Positions 37,301-49,300 of a stretch of 64,000 nucleotides of DNA are shown here, in pieces. Within the stretch, counting starts at the first letter, position 1; each line of letters opens with the position of its first letter. This DNA is from Chelonoidis abingdonii (Eukaryota > Chordata > Testudines > Testudinidae). The notes beneath the pieces were generated by a model. That model was not told where the DNA came from, did no database searches, and saw only the letters and a list, made by a program, of their open reading frames with translations. Both the position numbers and the translations under genes were made by a program. The DNA is taken from contig NC_133776.1 in assembly GCF_003597395.2 (NCBI RefSeq), positions 33,918,155 through 33,982,154 of the forward strand, read 5' to 3'.

Positions 37301-40300
37301 TTTGAGACAGCATAGTGCTTCTCAACTGTACTGGATAAAAGGTTTCCTTTCAGCTGGATTATCGCACCTCTGGGAGAGAGAAAGCCAATGTGAATGTGGT
37401 CCCTGAGTTGAGGAAATCCTTCTTTAGAGCATGGAAGCAGACATTTTCACATTGCAACAGACAAATTAGTTGATCTTCTGCTTAACTCATCTTGCATAAT
37501 GAATCCCCTGAGGAATGTAGATTCAGTGGCTAGAATCTTGATTCCACCTGCGAGTACAGTGTGCGGAGGGGAATACTACTGGTAGAGGGAGGCAGTTGTG
37601 GTTCCCTCATCCCAGAGAAGCAGGGGTTGGGGAGAGTAGCTGCGTCAGGGAAGCAGCTACACTATTACTGCACTTTCCTGTAGCAGAGAATTAAACTGCT
37701 GAGGGGGAATTCTTTGCTGACCATTTTTCGTTAATTTGGTTGCAGCAGCATGAAGTGGATTCAGGAGCAGGATTCTGTGGTCTACTAAGCATTTGCATTA
37801 TCATAAGCCACTGCAGATGAAATAAAGAACTTTGAATTCAGGTATTGGCAGAGTTATTAGCCAAGGGCCTCGAGGGGTTAACTGAATGACATTTTCAAGG
37901 GCCTAAAGGGGTTAACAGGAAAAAATAATCCTTTTAATGGAATTTAACAATTTCAATTAAACTGTTTCATATTTTGTTTGAAAATGATAGTTACGGCTTT
38001 TAATAAGTTTCACAGTAAGGGCTTTACACAAACCTTTTAGCAAATTCTTCTTCATGTTCTGTGACAGGTCCTTTCATTGGTTTATTCATTAACACATGTG
38101 GGTGCCGCAAGACAGCAATAATTGGCGGGATCTTGAATGCCCTAGGCTGGGTATTGAGTGCCTATGCCTCAAATGTACATTACCTCTTCATTACATTTGG
38201 CGTGACAGCTGGTAAGCAATATTTATATTTGGAAATGCTTTTAAATAGTGTCAGTATCTTCTGGCAGTCCATTTGCTGAGAACATGAGAGAAGCTAAGAT
38301 TGTTCTTGGGTCATTTTAATATTTGATTTTTTAAAAACTTCTGATACAGTGATTTTAGGTGGGGAAATGCCATTTAACAATTTTTCTTTCAGTTTATTCA
38401 GCTTGCACAGTCAAAGTAATGTTATTGTGCTATGGTTTCAGACATAATAGGCAAGGTTCTGCTCTCACTTTGAGGTCAGTGGAGTTATTCCAAATTAATA
38501 CTGATGCATATGATAGATTGTAGTCCAATGGGCCTGATTTTTATTCCACACCATTTTTACATCAGTGTAACTCCATTGTCTTTAACAATGAGAACTATAC
38601 TAGTGAAAGTGAGAGCAACATCAGATCAAATGGCTATTTTTGTCATGCAAGTTCTATCATACAGCATGTGAAGATGTTTTGTCAGTGGTGGGATGGCATA
38701 GAGGTCACTCAGGCATGCCACCTTTCAGTCAGGGATGGCACCACAGGCTGGTCCTGCCTTGGTTTATAAACAAGCCCAGAAAGACCTTTTTTAGTCAGAG
38801 GGCACCCCCTCTTCCATGGGTCTCATTTAATTAGTAACAGTCATAAGCATAACTAGGACCTTACTCAGATACAGCAGAGGCATTTGTCATCTCAGGCTCA
38901 GTCCAGCTAGTTCCTTCCTTCAAGATACTCTTCCTTCCTGTGCCTGGAAAAAGTTTCTTATTTTGTTCTGGAATCTTTCCTGGTTCCTTCTTTGGAGTCC
39001 TCCTTTTCTGTGCTTCTTTAAGCAGGAGTCCCCAGCTTGGAACTACACTGTATTTTTTCCCCCCTCACTCTCTCCTTAGACTGAAGTTCCTTCTCAGCTC
39101 TCCTCTCTGAGTTCTTTTAACAAATTGTCTGGTCCTTCTTAAAGTGGAGCCATCAGTTCTTCTCTCTGGACCTGGGTTGTGGGTTAGTCAGCTGTAGGGC
39201 CTTTGCCAGCTTCTCCCTCAGCTGGCACTTTCCCTTCATAAGCATAACTAGGACTAATAGCCCTAATAAGCCCTCTAGGTGCTTCACAGATCAGCCTTTC
39301 CCTGCTTATATCTCTTGGTGTCTGCTCTGATATGAGAAAGGAGACTACCTTTATGCTAGTTCCCTTCCTCCAGTTTATCCGCAATTTGTTTGGGGGCAGG
39401 GGAGCTCTGCCCCACCCTCTCTGAAAGACTCCTGGTCCTTGGCTCTTAAAGAGACAGTGATGGGATTTCCTCCCAAACACCACTCATTCCTCCCAAGTGC
39501 CACTCATATATATAACACATACTTTATATCTACAGATATATCTACATAGGCTGACCTCTAGGCACAACTGCCTTTAAAGGGCAGACGCAGCGCTATCACA
39601 AAGCTTCCCCCTCAAGAGCCAATCTATAGCCAAAATGTAGACTCAATCAAAGTTATCATTTAGCCATGTTGCCCAGACAGGGAGGCACTTTTTGTTTAGC
39701 TGCTACCAGGAAGACAACCAGTATGCTTGGCAATATCTTTTTCATGGGAACCATCCTTGGCAATAGTCTTATCTTCATCAGAAAAATTTAAGTAACCAGG
39801 ATCTGAGGTTCTCTCTGTTGTAGGTAGCCCATAGGCTGCATGTGATCATCCATAGTCCATGGCATGTCATAATTTATACCATGCACCTGTGTACCTAGAT
39901 GGTAGAATCTCTTTGCCACCTCCTGTCTTGTTAACAGAACTGGTATTTCACCACAAATAAACTTTTCTGTGGTAGTGGCCTCCTGAGCTTCTGGAGATGA
40001 GTCTCCCTGGATGCACACATCTAAGTTAAGGATATCTCTGTTCAGGTTCAGATCCCTTTCAGGGTTTCCAAAAACCAAAGATTGCAGTGTTTTGCCCACA
40101 GCTTATAATATCTCACTTAGCAACACCCACTTCTGTTCTTTCTTCAGCCACACTATTTTATGGATGATATTCAATATGTGAAAATCACCTTTATCTTCCT
40201 CTTTCTTTGGAGTAGAGCTCTTGGTTTTTTTGTTTTTAGCAAGGGTGTGGTTGTGGCTTTACCTTGTAGCTTTGTCACTGTCCCATTTCTTTGGACCTAT

Positions 40301-43300
40301 GGCCAGGCAGCTCTTAGCTTATATCAGCTGATGTAAGTCCTGGCTCAGTCCATCTTTTTGTTGTAGTGACTTCACCCAGCATGATTCCAGTTCTTTTCAC
40401 AAGGTAGTCACTTCAGCCTAGAGGCTCTCCAGCTCTTTCATCTTTAGCCAAATTGGACTTCAAGCCTGGTTGGACCTTAAGTTCTGGAGCTTAGTCAGTC
40501 CCTTCTGCATCAACAAACACTATTATTTCTCAGTGTCTTTTTCAAGTCTGGAATGAGCCAGCTTCTGTTCTTGCTGCATATTTGTGCTAAGATCTGGTCT
40601 CTGGAGGAGTGCATCTCTTTGAGTTCCTGCAAGGTCTCGACTTTTTGGCTCTTAACAGTGTTCAGTTGTACCAGATGTTCTGCTTTGTTCTTAACTGTGG
40701 CAACCTTTTCTTCTAGCTCTCCCCACTCCATTAGGGTTTGGGTTTGTTAGATAGCTGGTAAGAGGACCGCTGCTATATTTGTGACTGATAATGCTAAGTC
40801 TTTCACTGGGTAGTGAGTCTGCCCATCAGAGACTCTTGCATAGATGCCAGTAGCAGGGGCGGCTCCAGACACCAGCATGCCAAGCGCGTGCTTGGGGTGG
40901 CAAGCCACGGGGGGCGCTCTGCTGGTCGCCACGAGGGCGGCAGGCAGGTTGCCTTCGGCGGCATGCCTGCGGAGGGTCTGCTGGTCCCGTGGCTTTGGCA
41001 GACCTCCCACAGGCGTGCCGCCAAATCTGCGGGACCGGGGACCTCCCGCAGGCAAGCCGTCGAAGGCAGCCTGCCTACTGTGCTTGGGGTGGCAAAATAC
41101 CTAGAGCCGGCCCTGGCCAGGCATTGTAGCTTCTGGTTGCAGCTTCTGGTTACAGAACAGCAGAGATCTAAGCTCTTTGTCCTCCCTTTGCTGATTTGCC
41201 TTGATTTTGGTCCAGCTGTCATTGCAGAGAGCTTTCTTCTCTGTCTGTAGCTGCTAATCTTCTTGCAGTGTGAGGATATACATAAGGCCTAAAGGGGAAT
41301 GGAATATTTTATGTACAAAAAAAGCACTGACAGTAGAAGGAAGCATATTAATAATTACCACCAGCAATACTGTAAACAAATTCTCCCTCTTTTTGGGCAC
41401 AATCCAACTCACATTGAAATAAGTGGGGGTCTTTCATTGTTTTCAGAGGAATCAGATTGGGGTAAAGTTTTCAAAAGTGTCTAAGTAACTTAGGAGCAAA
41501 AGTCTGATTTTTAAAAGGTGTTTAGGGGACTGTCTCATTGAAAGTCAGTATGAAAATGCAGTTTAATAGTCTACGGGTATGCCTAGTCTTCAGTCACAGA
41601 GTGTGACTGCATCTTGAGAAGACATACCTGAGCTAGCTTTAATCTAGCTAGCTTGGATACAGGAACAGTGAAGCCGAAGTGGGATGGGCTTCAGCGTGGA
41701 TTAAACACCCAAGTAATTACCCAGGGTTCAGGGCAGGCTTGTATAGCCTACACTGAAGCTTATGTTGCGGTGTACCAGTACCCAAACTAGCTAGATTAAA
41801 GTTAGCTTGGGTGTGTCTACATGAGATGCAGTCACAGCTCAGACTGTGATATAGACATACCCAAAGTGATCTAGGGTATGTCTACACAACATTTTGCAGA
41901 GAGCCTCTCAGCCTGGGTTTACACATTCTGTTGATCTGGGCTGGGAAGCTCACTCCAAAATGCTGTGTAGACATACTTTAGGTGCTCCTAAAAAATTTAC
42001 CCCAGACCTTATGAAAAAAGACCCAGATTTATTTTAGTTTAAAAACACCACCTTGTTTTATATTGTTCTTTTGCTTTCTGGAAAGAGAAACTAACTAGGA
42101 AAACCTCCCTAATCTTGATAAAAAAGTTGCAGTTAAAAGAAGGGACCAATATGAACTGCAGAAAATCTATGACCCAGACAACTTCTGTGCTTCCCAAATT
42201 TGATACTAGACAGAGGACCAGACAATACTTCAGTTAGAATCTGTTAACCAAGCCTAATCTCAAAAGCATCTCATAAGTGTAACTGCAAACTGAATTTGAC
42301 ATTGTGTTTTCATTGTTGTCTCAAGACAGAAAAGAGTATTAGATTTTTTTTTTTAAAAGAGCTGAGTGAAATTTGGAACTTCTGTCCAGTGGGAAATTCT
42401 AACATTTCAGCATTTGTTTTTGTTCTAAATTGGGATGAAAAATTTAAATTAGGCATTTTTTCATATGACAATTCCATGAAATTTTTTTGACTGTTTCAAA
42501 ATTTTTGATCAAAATGAAACATTTTGACATCCCCAAATCAAAATGTTTCATTTCAGTTTAGTGAGCTGACTTGAAACACTTTGCTTTGAATCAGTTCAAT
42601 ATTAAAATACATTTTCCCATAGTGGCACATTGCCTTATGGGAGTTGTAGTTCAGAAGCATGATGCCCTCATTCTCCCTAACGGCCAGACTACATCTTCCA
42701 TAATGTACCAATGGTCACAACAGACACGTAACTTCCATGATGCTTGATTAGAGGCAAAAGTCACATTATGCTATGGGACATGTAGTCCTCTAAGGAGCCT
42801 GTCCTGTAGGAGAGAATGAGGGCCTGAACTACAACTCCCATGATGCAATGTGCTGATAGAGAATTGCAGTTTAAAATTTTCCAGGTGAATTCAAAATACA
42901 AGTCTCTTGATTCTGATCAAACCAACCCAAAATGAAATATTTCATTTAGATTTTCCCAGCAGAAAATCAAAAATTTTCAACAAACTTAAATTTCAATTTC
43001 TGTGGAAAGATCATTCTGACGGAAAATTCCCAACTGGCTCTAATTTTTTATTATTATTATTATTTATTTGTTGATACATAGTTTGAAAAAAAGCAATGGA
43101 ACTGACTGACCAGATATAGGGCCTGATCCTACAGTTCTTGTGAAGTCAACCCTCCCTTTGGTTACCACAGGAGTTTTGCCTGGATAAAAGCTACTTGATT
43201 TGGCCATGTAATGTAACTGGTATACCATGAACTAAATTCAACCCTACCTGCGTCTGACGAAGTGGGTATTCACCCACGAAAGCTCATGCTCGAAAACATC

Positions 43301-46300
43301 TGTTAGTCTATAAGGTGCCACAGGATTCTCTGCTGCTTTCAACCCTGGTGTAACTTTACTGAGATGCAGCCAAATCTTCTTACCATACCACATAATTTCT
43401 CTTGCTCTTTCTTAGAAAATGACATAGGGATGTCAGTTAACCATTTACACTTTTAATGAGCACAGTAGAAGAATATAAATTAGTATATGTATATCCACTG
43501 AAATGAAGGAATTGTAGCAAGCCTAAGGGATGACTAAACTTATAAAGGAAGGGTTTGGTGATATGCTGAGTGTGGGGACTACATCTTTACAGCACTATAC
43601 CGTAAGCAAAAATCCTTTATGTACAAAAAAAGTCTCTATTTGCATAGATAGAGGAAGAACATAAGCCTTTGCTGAGCAATGGCTTTAGTACACCAAAGGT
43701 GTTAGGAAGATGCCAGTGGTGATGAAGTTTCTTGTAGAGAACTAGCGGCTGCTGGCCTGCCTCCCCAGAACAGGATAGAATGACACCACACCCAGAATCT
43801 GGTTCAGGCTCTTTCCCCCAGGGCTTTAGCTTTATTATTTCTACAGAAAGCTAGCACAGCACATTAATCATCCTCACCTCTTACTCCAGAATTTTCTACA
43901 GAAGCCTACTGTTCCCTGCAGGTTTCCACTCTACAGGACACCTGTCTGAGAATTATTCGCAAACCCTCCTCTTCCTCCTTACTCCCCAATCCAGGGGCTT
44001 CCTGCCAGAGCCTTCTTGCTCCTGGAAGCTCTTGCCTCAGTTCTCCTACCAGCTCTGCCTGGGAGTTACCCTGCTCTAGAGACCAAACTGCTTCCTATAG
44101 TTTCTCTTTTAGTTTCACAACTGTCTCCCAAATGGCCTACTTGCTGGCTTTCATAACCATCACCTGATCCCTAGCTTTTCAGTCTCAGCTGGGAGGTATC
44201 CGAGTCATCAGAGATGAGTCTGGGCCCAACTCCCTGTGACAAGGACTATCTTTCCAAACTCATTAAGACATGTAAAGTCTGACTTAGTCACATATTGTAG
44301 ATTGTTGTAACTTCTCAGATGGTATGAGCTTTTAACATAGTGGTTGTCTGTCACAAACTAGAGTACCTCTAATCCCAGAATCCCTCATCAGAAGGTAGTT
44401 ATTCACAGCTGTGAGACAGGATGGCAGAAATCACTGTAAGGAACAATTAAGGAACATTTTTTGTGTTTCTTATCTGAGTAACACTTCCATTGAAGAGGCT
44501 CTGGATGTAATGCCTCTAGAAAGATATGTTTGCAACATGAAACAAGGTGTAGTTCAGGCTCTCACTGAGCTCAACTGGTGGAAAAACAGATTTATGTTTG
44601 GTCTTTCCCAAAAGGATAAATCAGAAACTACTAGTTGTTTGGAAAAAGTCAAGAGTGATGAATATGGACAAAAGAAATCTTTTTGGAAATTCTGGTGAGA
44701 TCTAAATGAAGCTCCCTGCCCCCAAAAATCCTTTAATGAAATTTCCACAAAATCTGCAGAATTTCTGTAAAGAATTTTCTTTGATTTTCTATTCTACTTG
44801 GTATCATTTTATTGATTCTATTAGAGATCACAATGATATCAAAACAGTGATGTATAATTAACTCTCATCAGGGCAGGGAGCCTTGCCTGTGTGACTCTTG
44901 CCTTATATCTGGAGCACCCTGAGGTATAAAGGAATCAATTCTCTCTTTTTTTCATCCTGTCCAAGAAAACCAGACCAAAACTATTGAACTACAGAATGTA
45001 ATATGTAGAAATAAATAGCTAACATGAAAACCATATCTGTGTTCTCTAGAGAAATCTGACTGGATGTTTCAAATGAGATTGAGAAGAACTGGGACACTAT
45101 CAGTGGAGTAATTCTGGTAAAAAATTGGGATCAGGGAGATGTCAGGGATATTCCCCTGCAATGCCATGAGACCTCTCTTCACTGCAACACCAAAAAAGGT
45201 TCCCACACTTGTTCTTTTCTCTCCATTGCCTTTAAAAAAGGCTTCCAGCACTTACTTACCTTGGCCTCCTACCAGCGGTGCAGTTTTTGACTGGCTCCCA
45301 TCCTGTGCTGTAGTGTTCAGGCGACTCATTGCATGCCTACCCTCCTGCTAACGCTGGGGTTCTCAAACTGGGGGTTGGGACCCCTCAGGGGGTCACAAGG
45401 TTCTTACATGGGGGGTTGCAAACTGTCAGCCTCCACCTGAAACCCCGCTTTGCCTCCAGCATTTATAATGGTGTTCAATATGTAAAAAGTGTTTTTAATT
45501 TATAAGAAGGGGTCACACTCAGAGGCTTTCTGTGTGAAAGGGGTCACCAGTACAAAAGTTTGAGAACCACTGTGATAATGCTATCAGTTTATTTTTTTTC
45601 TCTTGCCAACTCCTCTTGATGTACAGTCGTCCTAGACACACCCCTCCACCCCCATTTCCAACAAACTCCTCCAATGTCTCCTCAACTCCCAGGCTCATCT
45701 CCTTGAATCTCCCCTAGTCTCTCCCATCTTTCTCCCCAGACTCATTCTAATCCTCTCAACTCAAAGCCCCTTATTCTCTCTTCCCCAAACTGCCTCTCAC
45801 CACAGGCTCTTTCACCTCCTCCACATCCTTCCAGCTTCTTGTCCCTTTCCTAAAATATCTCTCTTGGTTTCCCCTATGTCCTCTCCAGTGCCTGTGCACC
45901 CCAACAGCTTTCCCCCCTTTGTCCTGGCCCCACCACCCCCATAGCTGTGTCCTCTGGTTTTGGCCTAAGGGAGGGGAATAGAGGGAGCCACACCCATTTA
46001 GCTTCTCAGTCCCTCATAGGTGGAGGGGAAGGGCCCATATAAGGATCCTGCTATGCCTGTCCAGCAATGGGAGAAGGGGGGACAGAGAGCCCTCTGTTGG
46101 CAGAAGGGTACTATTACAGCTGCCACACTGCCTCAAGCCCTATCTATTAGCTGATGTGGTAATATCTTTTATTCTTAGTTTCTCCTCTCTGTCCTCTCCC
46201 CTAAGCAGCCAACAAAAATCAGGGGGCAGAGAGGGGACAAAGGGAATGGCATTGTCAGCCCCTTCCCTCACAGCCTGAAAGTTAAGGGGAGATGTTCCCC

Positions 46301-49300
46301 TCTGTCATTTCCTATGATTACACCTATGTATAACTGTGTTGCGTGCAATGTTGCAATGGGCTTTGGATCAGGTATCAAAAGCAACCCATGGAGTTATAAA
46401 ATGTGTCCTACAGTCACCTCTCCCCACACACACCCCGTAGTTGCAAAGTGAGGAAAAACTATCTAGCTGCAGGTTTTCATCACTCATTAACTTAAAAAGC
46501 AAGCAATTTCTATTTTCTGTCAAATAAGATACAGGTATAAGCAAATATTATGGCTGTGTGCATATACAATTAACCTTAAAATCTATGTATATTTAGTCCC
46601 ACCTCTACCACTGACTTGCTGCATAACCTTGGGCACGTTACTTGGGACCTGATTTTAAGAATTGCTGAGCGTGCACAGCTCCTGATGATGTCATATTGAC
46701 ATATGACTGCTCAACACCTCTGCAAATATCTACAGCCATTAGCCTCAATATGGCTTGGTTTTTCTATATGTAAAATGGGACAATACTTACTTTTCAGGGA
46801 TTAATTAATGCGTGTTTGGAAAGTACTATGAATTTTGGATTGAAGTAAATGATAAATGCAAAGTATTTATTTATTATATTTATATAGAAATTAGGTATAG
46901 CCCTTGTATAGTATAGCACTGGTATGTTGCTAATGTGGCTCTTGCTGCTGCAGAGTTTGGGCATCTCTGCTGTATACCTTGCTAAATCTGGAAGATTTCA
47001 GTAGAGTAGCATGTGATGTTTTTATTTTCACAGGTGTTGGGAGTGGCATGGTTTACCTTCCTGCAGTGGTCATGGTAGGACAGTATTTTCAGAAGAGAAG
47101 AGCACTAGCTCAGGGACTTAGTACCACTGGAACAGGGTTTGGAACATTTCTAATGACCGTTTTACTGAAGTATCTATGTAAGGAATTTGGATGGAGGAAT
47201 GCAATGTTCATCCAGGGTGCTGTGTCTCTGAACCTGTGCGTCTGTGGAGCACTTATGAGGCCCCTTTCTTCCAAGAAGGATGCCAATGAAAAGAGTGTTG
47301 AGAGAAACACTAGTGAAGATTATCATGCAAACGCTCTGTTCCGTTCTGCAAAGCCCATAAAATCGAATGGGGTAGTACATGAAGAGCAAGAGGAAAAAGA
47401 AGGGCCAGCTAATGTCAAAGTGCTTTATAATGTTCAAGCTCTGGAGTGCAAAGGTAAAAGCAGACATGGAAAGAATTTGTATGCTCTTTGCATTCTTAAG
47501 AGAGTGAGCCAGCTGACTGTTACAATCAAGAATGGATTTGGAACATGGTACTCCAGCTACTTTGGGGCTGCGTCACTTTTTACCAATAGAGTATTTGTGG
47601 CCTTTGTGTTTTGGGCATTGTTTGCATACAGCAGCTTTGTTATTCCTTTTATTCATCTTCCAGAAATTGTCAAACAGTATAATTTATCCACACAGAATGA
47701 TGTGTTTCCTTTGACCTCGATTATAGCCATAGTTCATATATTTGGTAAGGTGATCCTTGGAATCATCTCTGATTTACCTTGCATCAGTACCTGGAATGTT
47801 TTCCTGATAGCTAACTTCACTCTTGTCATCTGTATTCTTATTTTGCCATTAATGCATACATATATTGGCCTGGCAATGGTTTGTGCCCTAATAGGATTTT
47901 CCAGTGGGTATTTTTCTCTAATGCCTGTTGTGACTGAAGATTTAGTGGGGATAGAGCACCTTGCAAATGCTTACGGCATCATCATTTGTGCCAATGGGAT
48001 ATCTGCACTGCTAGGACCACCGTTTGCAGGTAAATAGTTCAAGTTTCAAATCAACATACATATCTGTGACTATATCTGAATTATTATATACTTGTGATAT
48101 TATAATAATGCGGATAACAAAATTACAGCAGCTCCCGCTCTGATTAGAGTCCCATTTTACATGTATGTGTTTACAGAATACATTCCCCAACCTCAGTACA
48201 AACTTCCATTCTTGCAAGTCATTCGAGCTCTGTTACAAACTGTCATTTTTATGGTACATTGTTTAATATAATTGTATATACACATTTTCTAGCATAGAAA
48301 GGGTTAACATATTTACTTTTATGTTTTGTGTATCAGAGTTTACACCTGCAATGTGCATATTTCCAGATGAGAAATCTGCTGTAGTAGGGATTGCATCACG
48401 GGAGGGAGATTTCATCATGGGGGAGCACAGATTGGTTTGTACCATCACCTTCTATGGTGGGTCCACCAGGTAGATTTAAATTGTGTTTGTGCTCCAGCAG
48501 CATAGGCTCATCAACAGCTGCCTTGGCTTTGCCTGATTATCAGACAACACTGTCCAATATTGGGACTGTTCTGCATGCTCCTCCCTTGCCCCTGGGAGAA
48601 GTGAAGTTGCAGGCATTGCTACAGCTCTCCTCAAATGAACTTGGAGGGAATCAAGCCCCTTCATTGTAAGTTATCCATTACAAAGGAATGTGGAGGCAGG
48701 TCTCAAAAATACTCTCTAGAAATAATACTTTGGCCCAGACTGTGACTGTCTTTTTTGGGTGCATGAGTCAGAAGAAAGCGATAAGGTGCAATGGGTCGGT
48801 CATCTTCAGTCAGGGACAGCATGGACACTGAGCTGGGCTAGAGCCACCACCAGTATTGGGAGAACTATACTCCCTCTCTCTTTCTCTGTACCTGTCAGCA
48901 GCGCTGGAATGATGTAGATGAGAGCACATGCTGAATCCTTTCAAAGGGTAGCAAAACTACAACTCTACTGTGCGTTCTTCCAAACCCTGTCATTCAGAAT
49001 TGATCCTAGTAAGAGTTAACATGCCCATGTCTCAGGAGAGAATTTGACCTTTAATTTAAAAAAAAAAAAAATACAGTGATTGCTCTAAAACAGCTTGTCC
49101 TTCTGCTTTTATATTATGAACCAATGTGGATAACATGGTAACAGGAGTTTATTTTGTGTTTCAATGCTTTTGAAACAATCTGAATGCAGAATTGAATTGC
49201 ATCAGTCAAGGAATTGAGGTTGATGTATGAGTTGTCACCGTGCTAAACTCATACTTCTTGAGAAAGATCTTAGAAGGACTTTATCTCTATGTGGGTTCTT

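Larger units (their letters stand above)
35157..38067. other. SLC16A14 intron 2, unassigned part
   Basis: Two microsatellites and otherwise unique AT-rich sequence. No exon was recognised apart from exon 3 at the right edge. Confidence 0.5.

Noticed and set aside
44411..44698. 96-codon plus-strand open frame in intron 3
   Set aside because: No known domain, no flanking splice evidence, and length compatible with chance in AT-rich DNA; I do not call it a gene.
46979..47033. Extension of the exon 4 open frame upstream with an ATG at 46979
   Set aside because: The bases precede a clear TTTTCACAG acceptor, and the family sequence starts exactly at 47034; the ATG is intronic.
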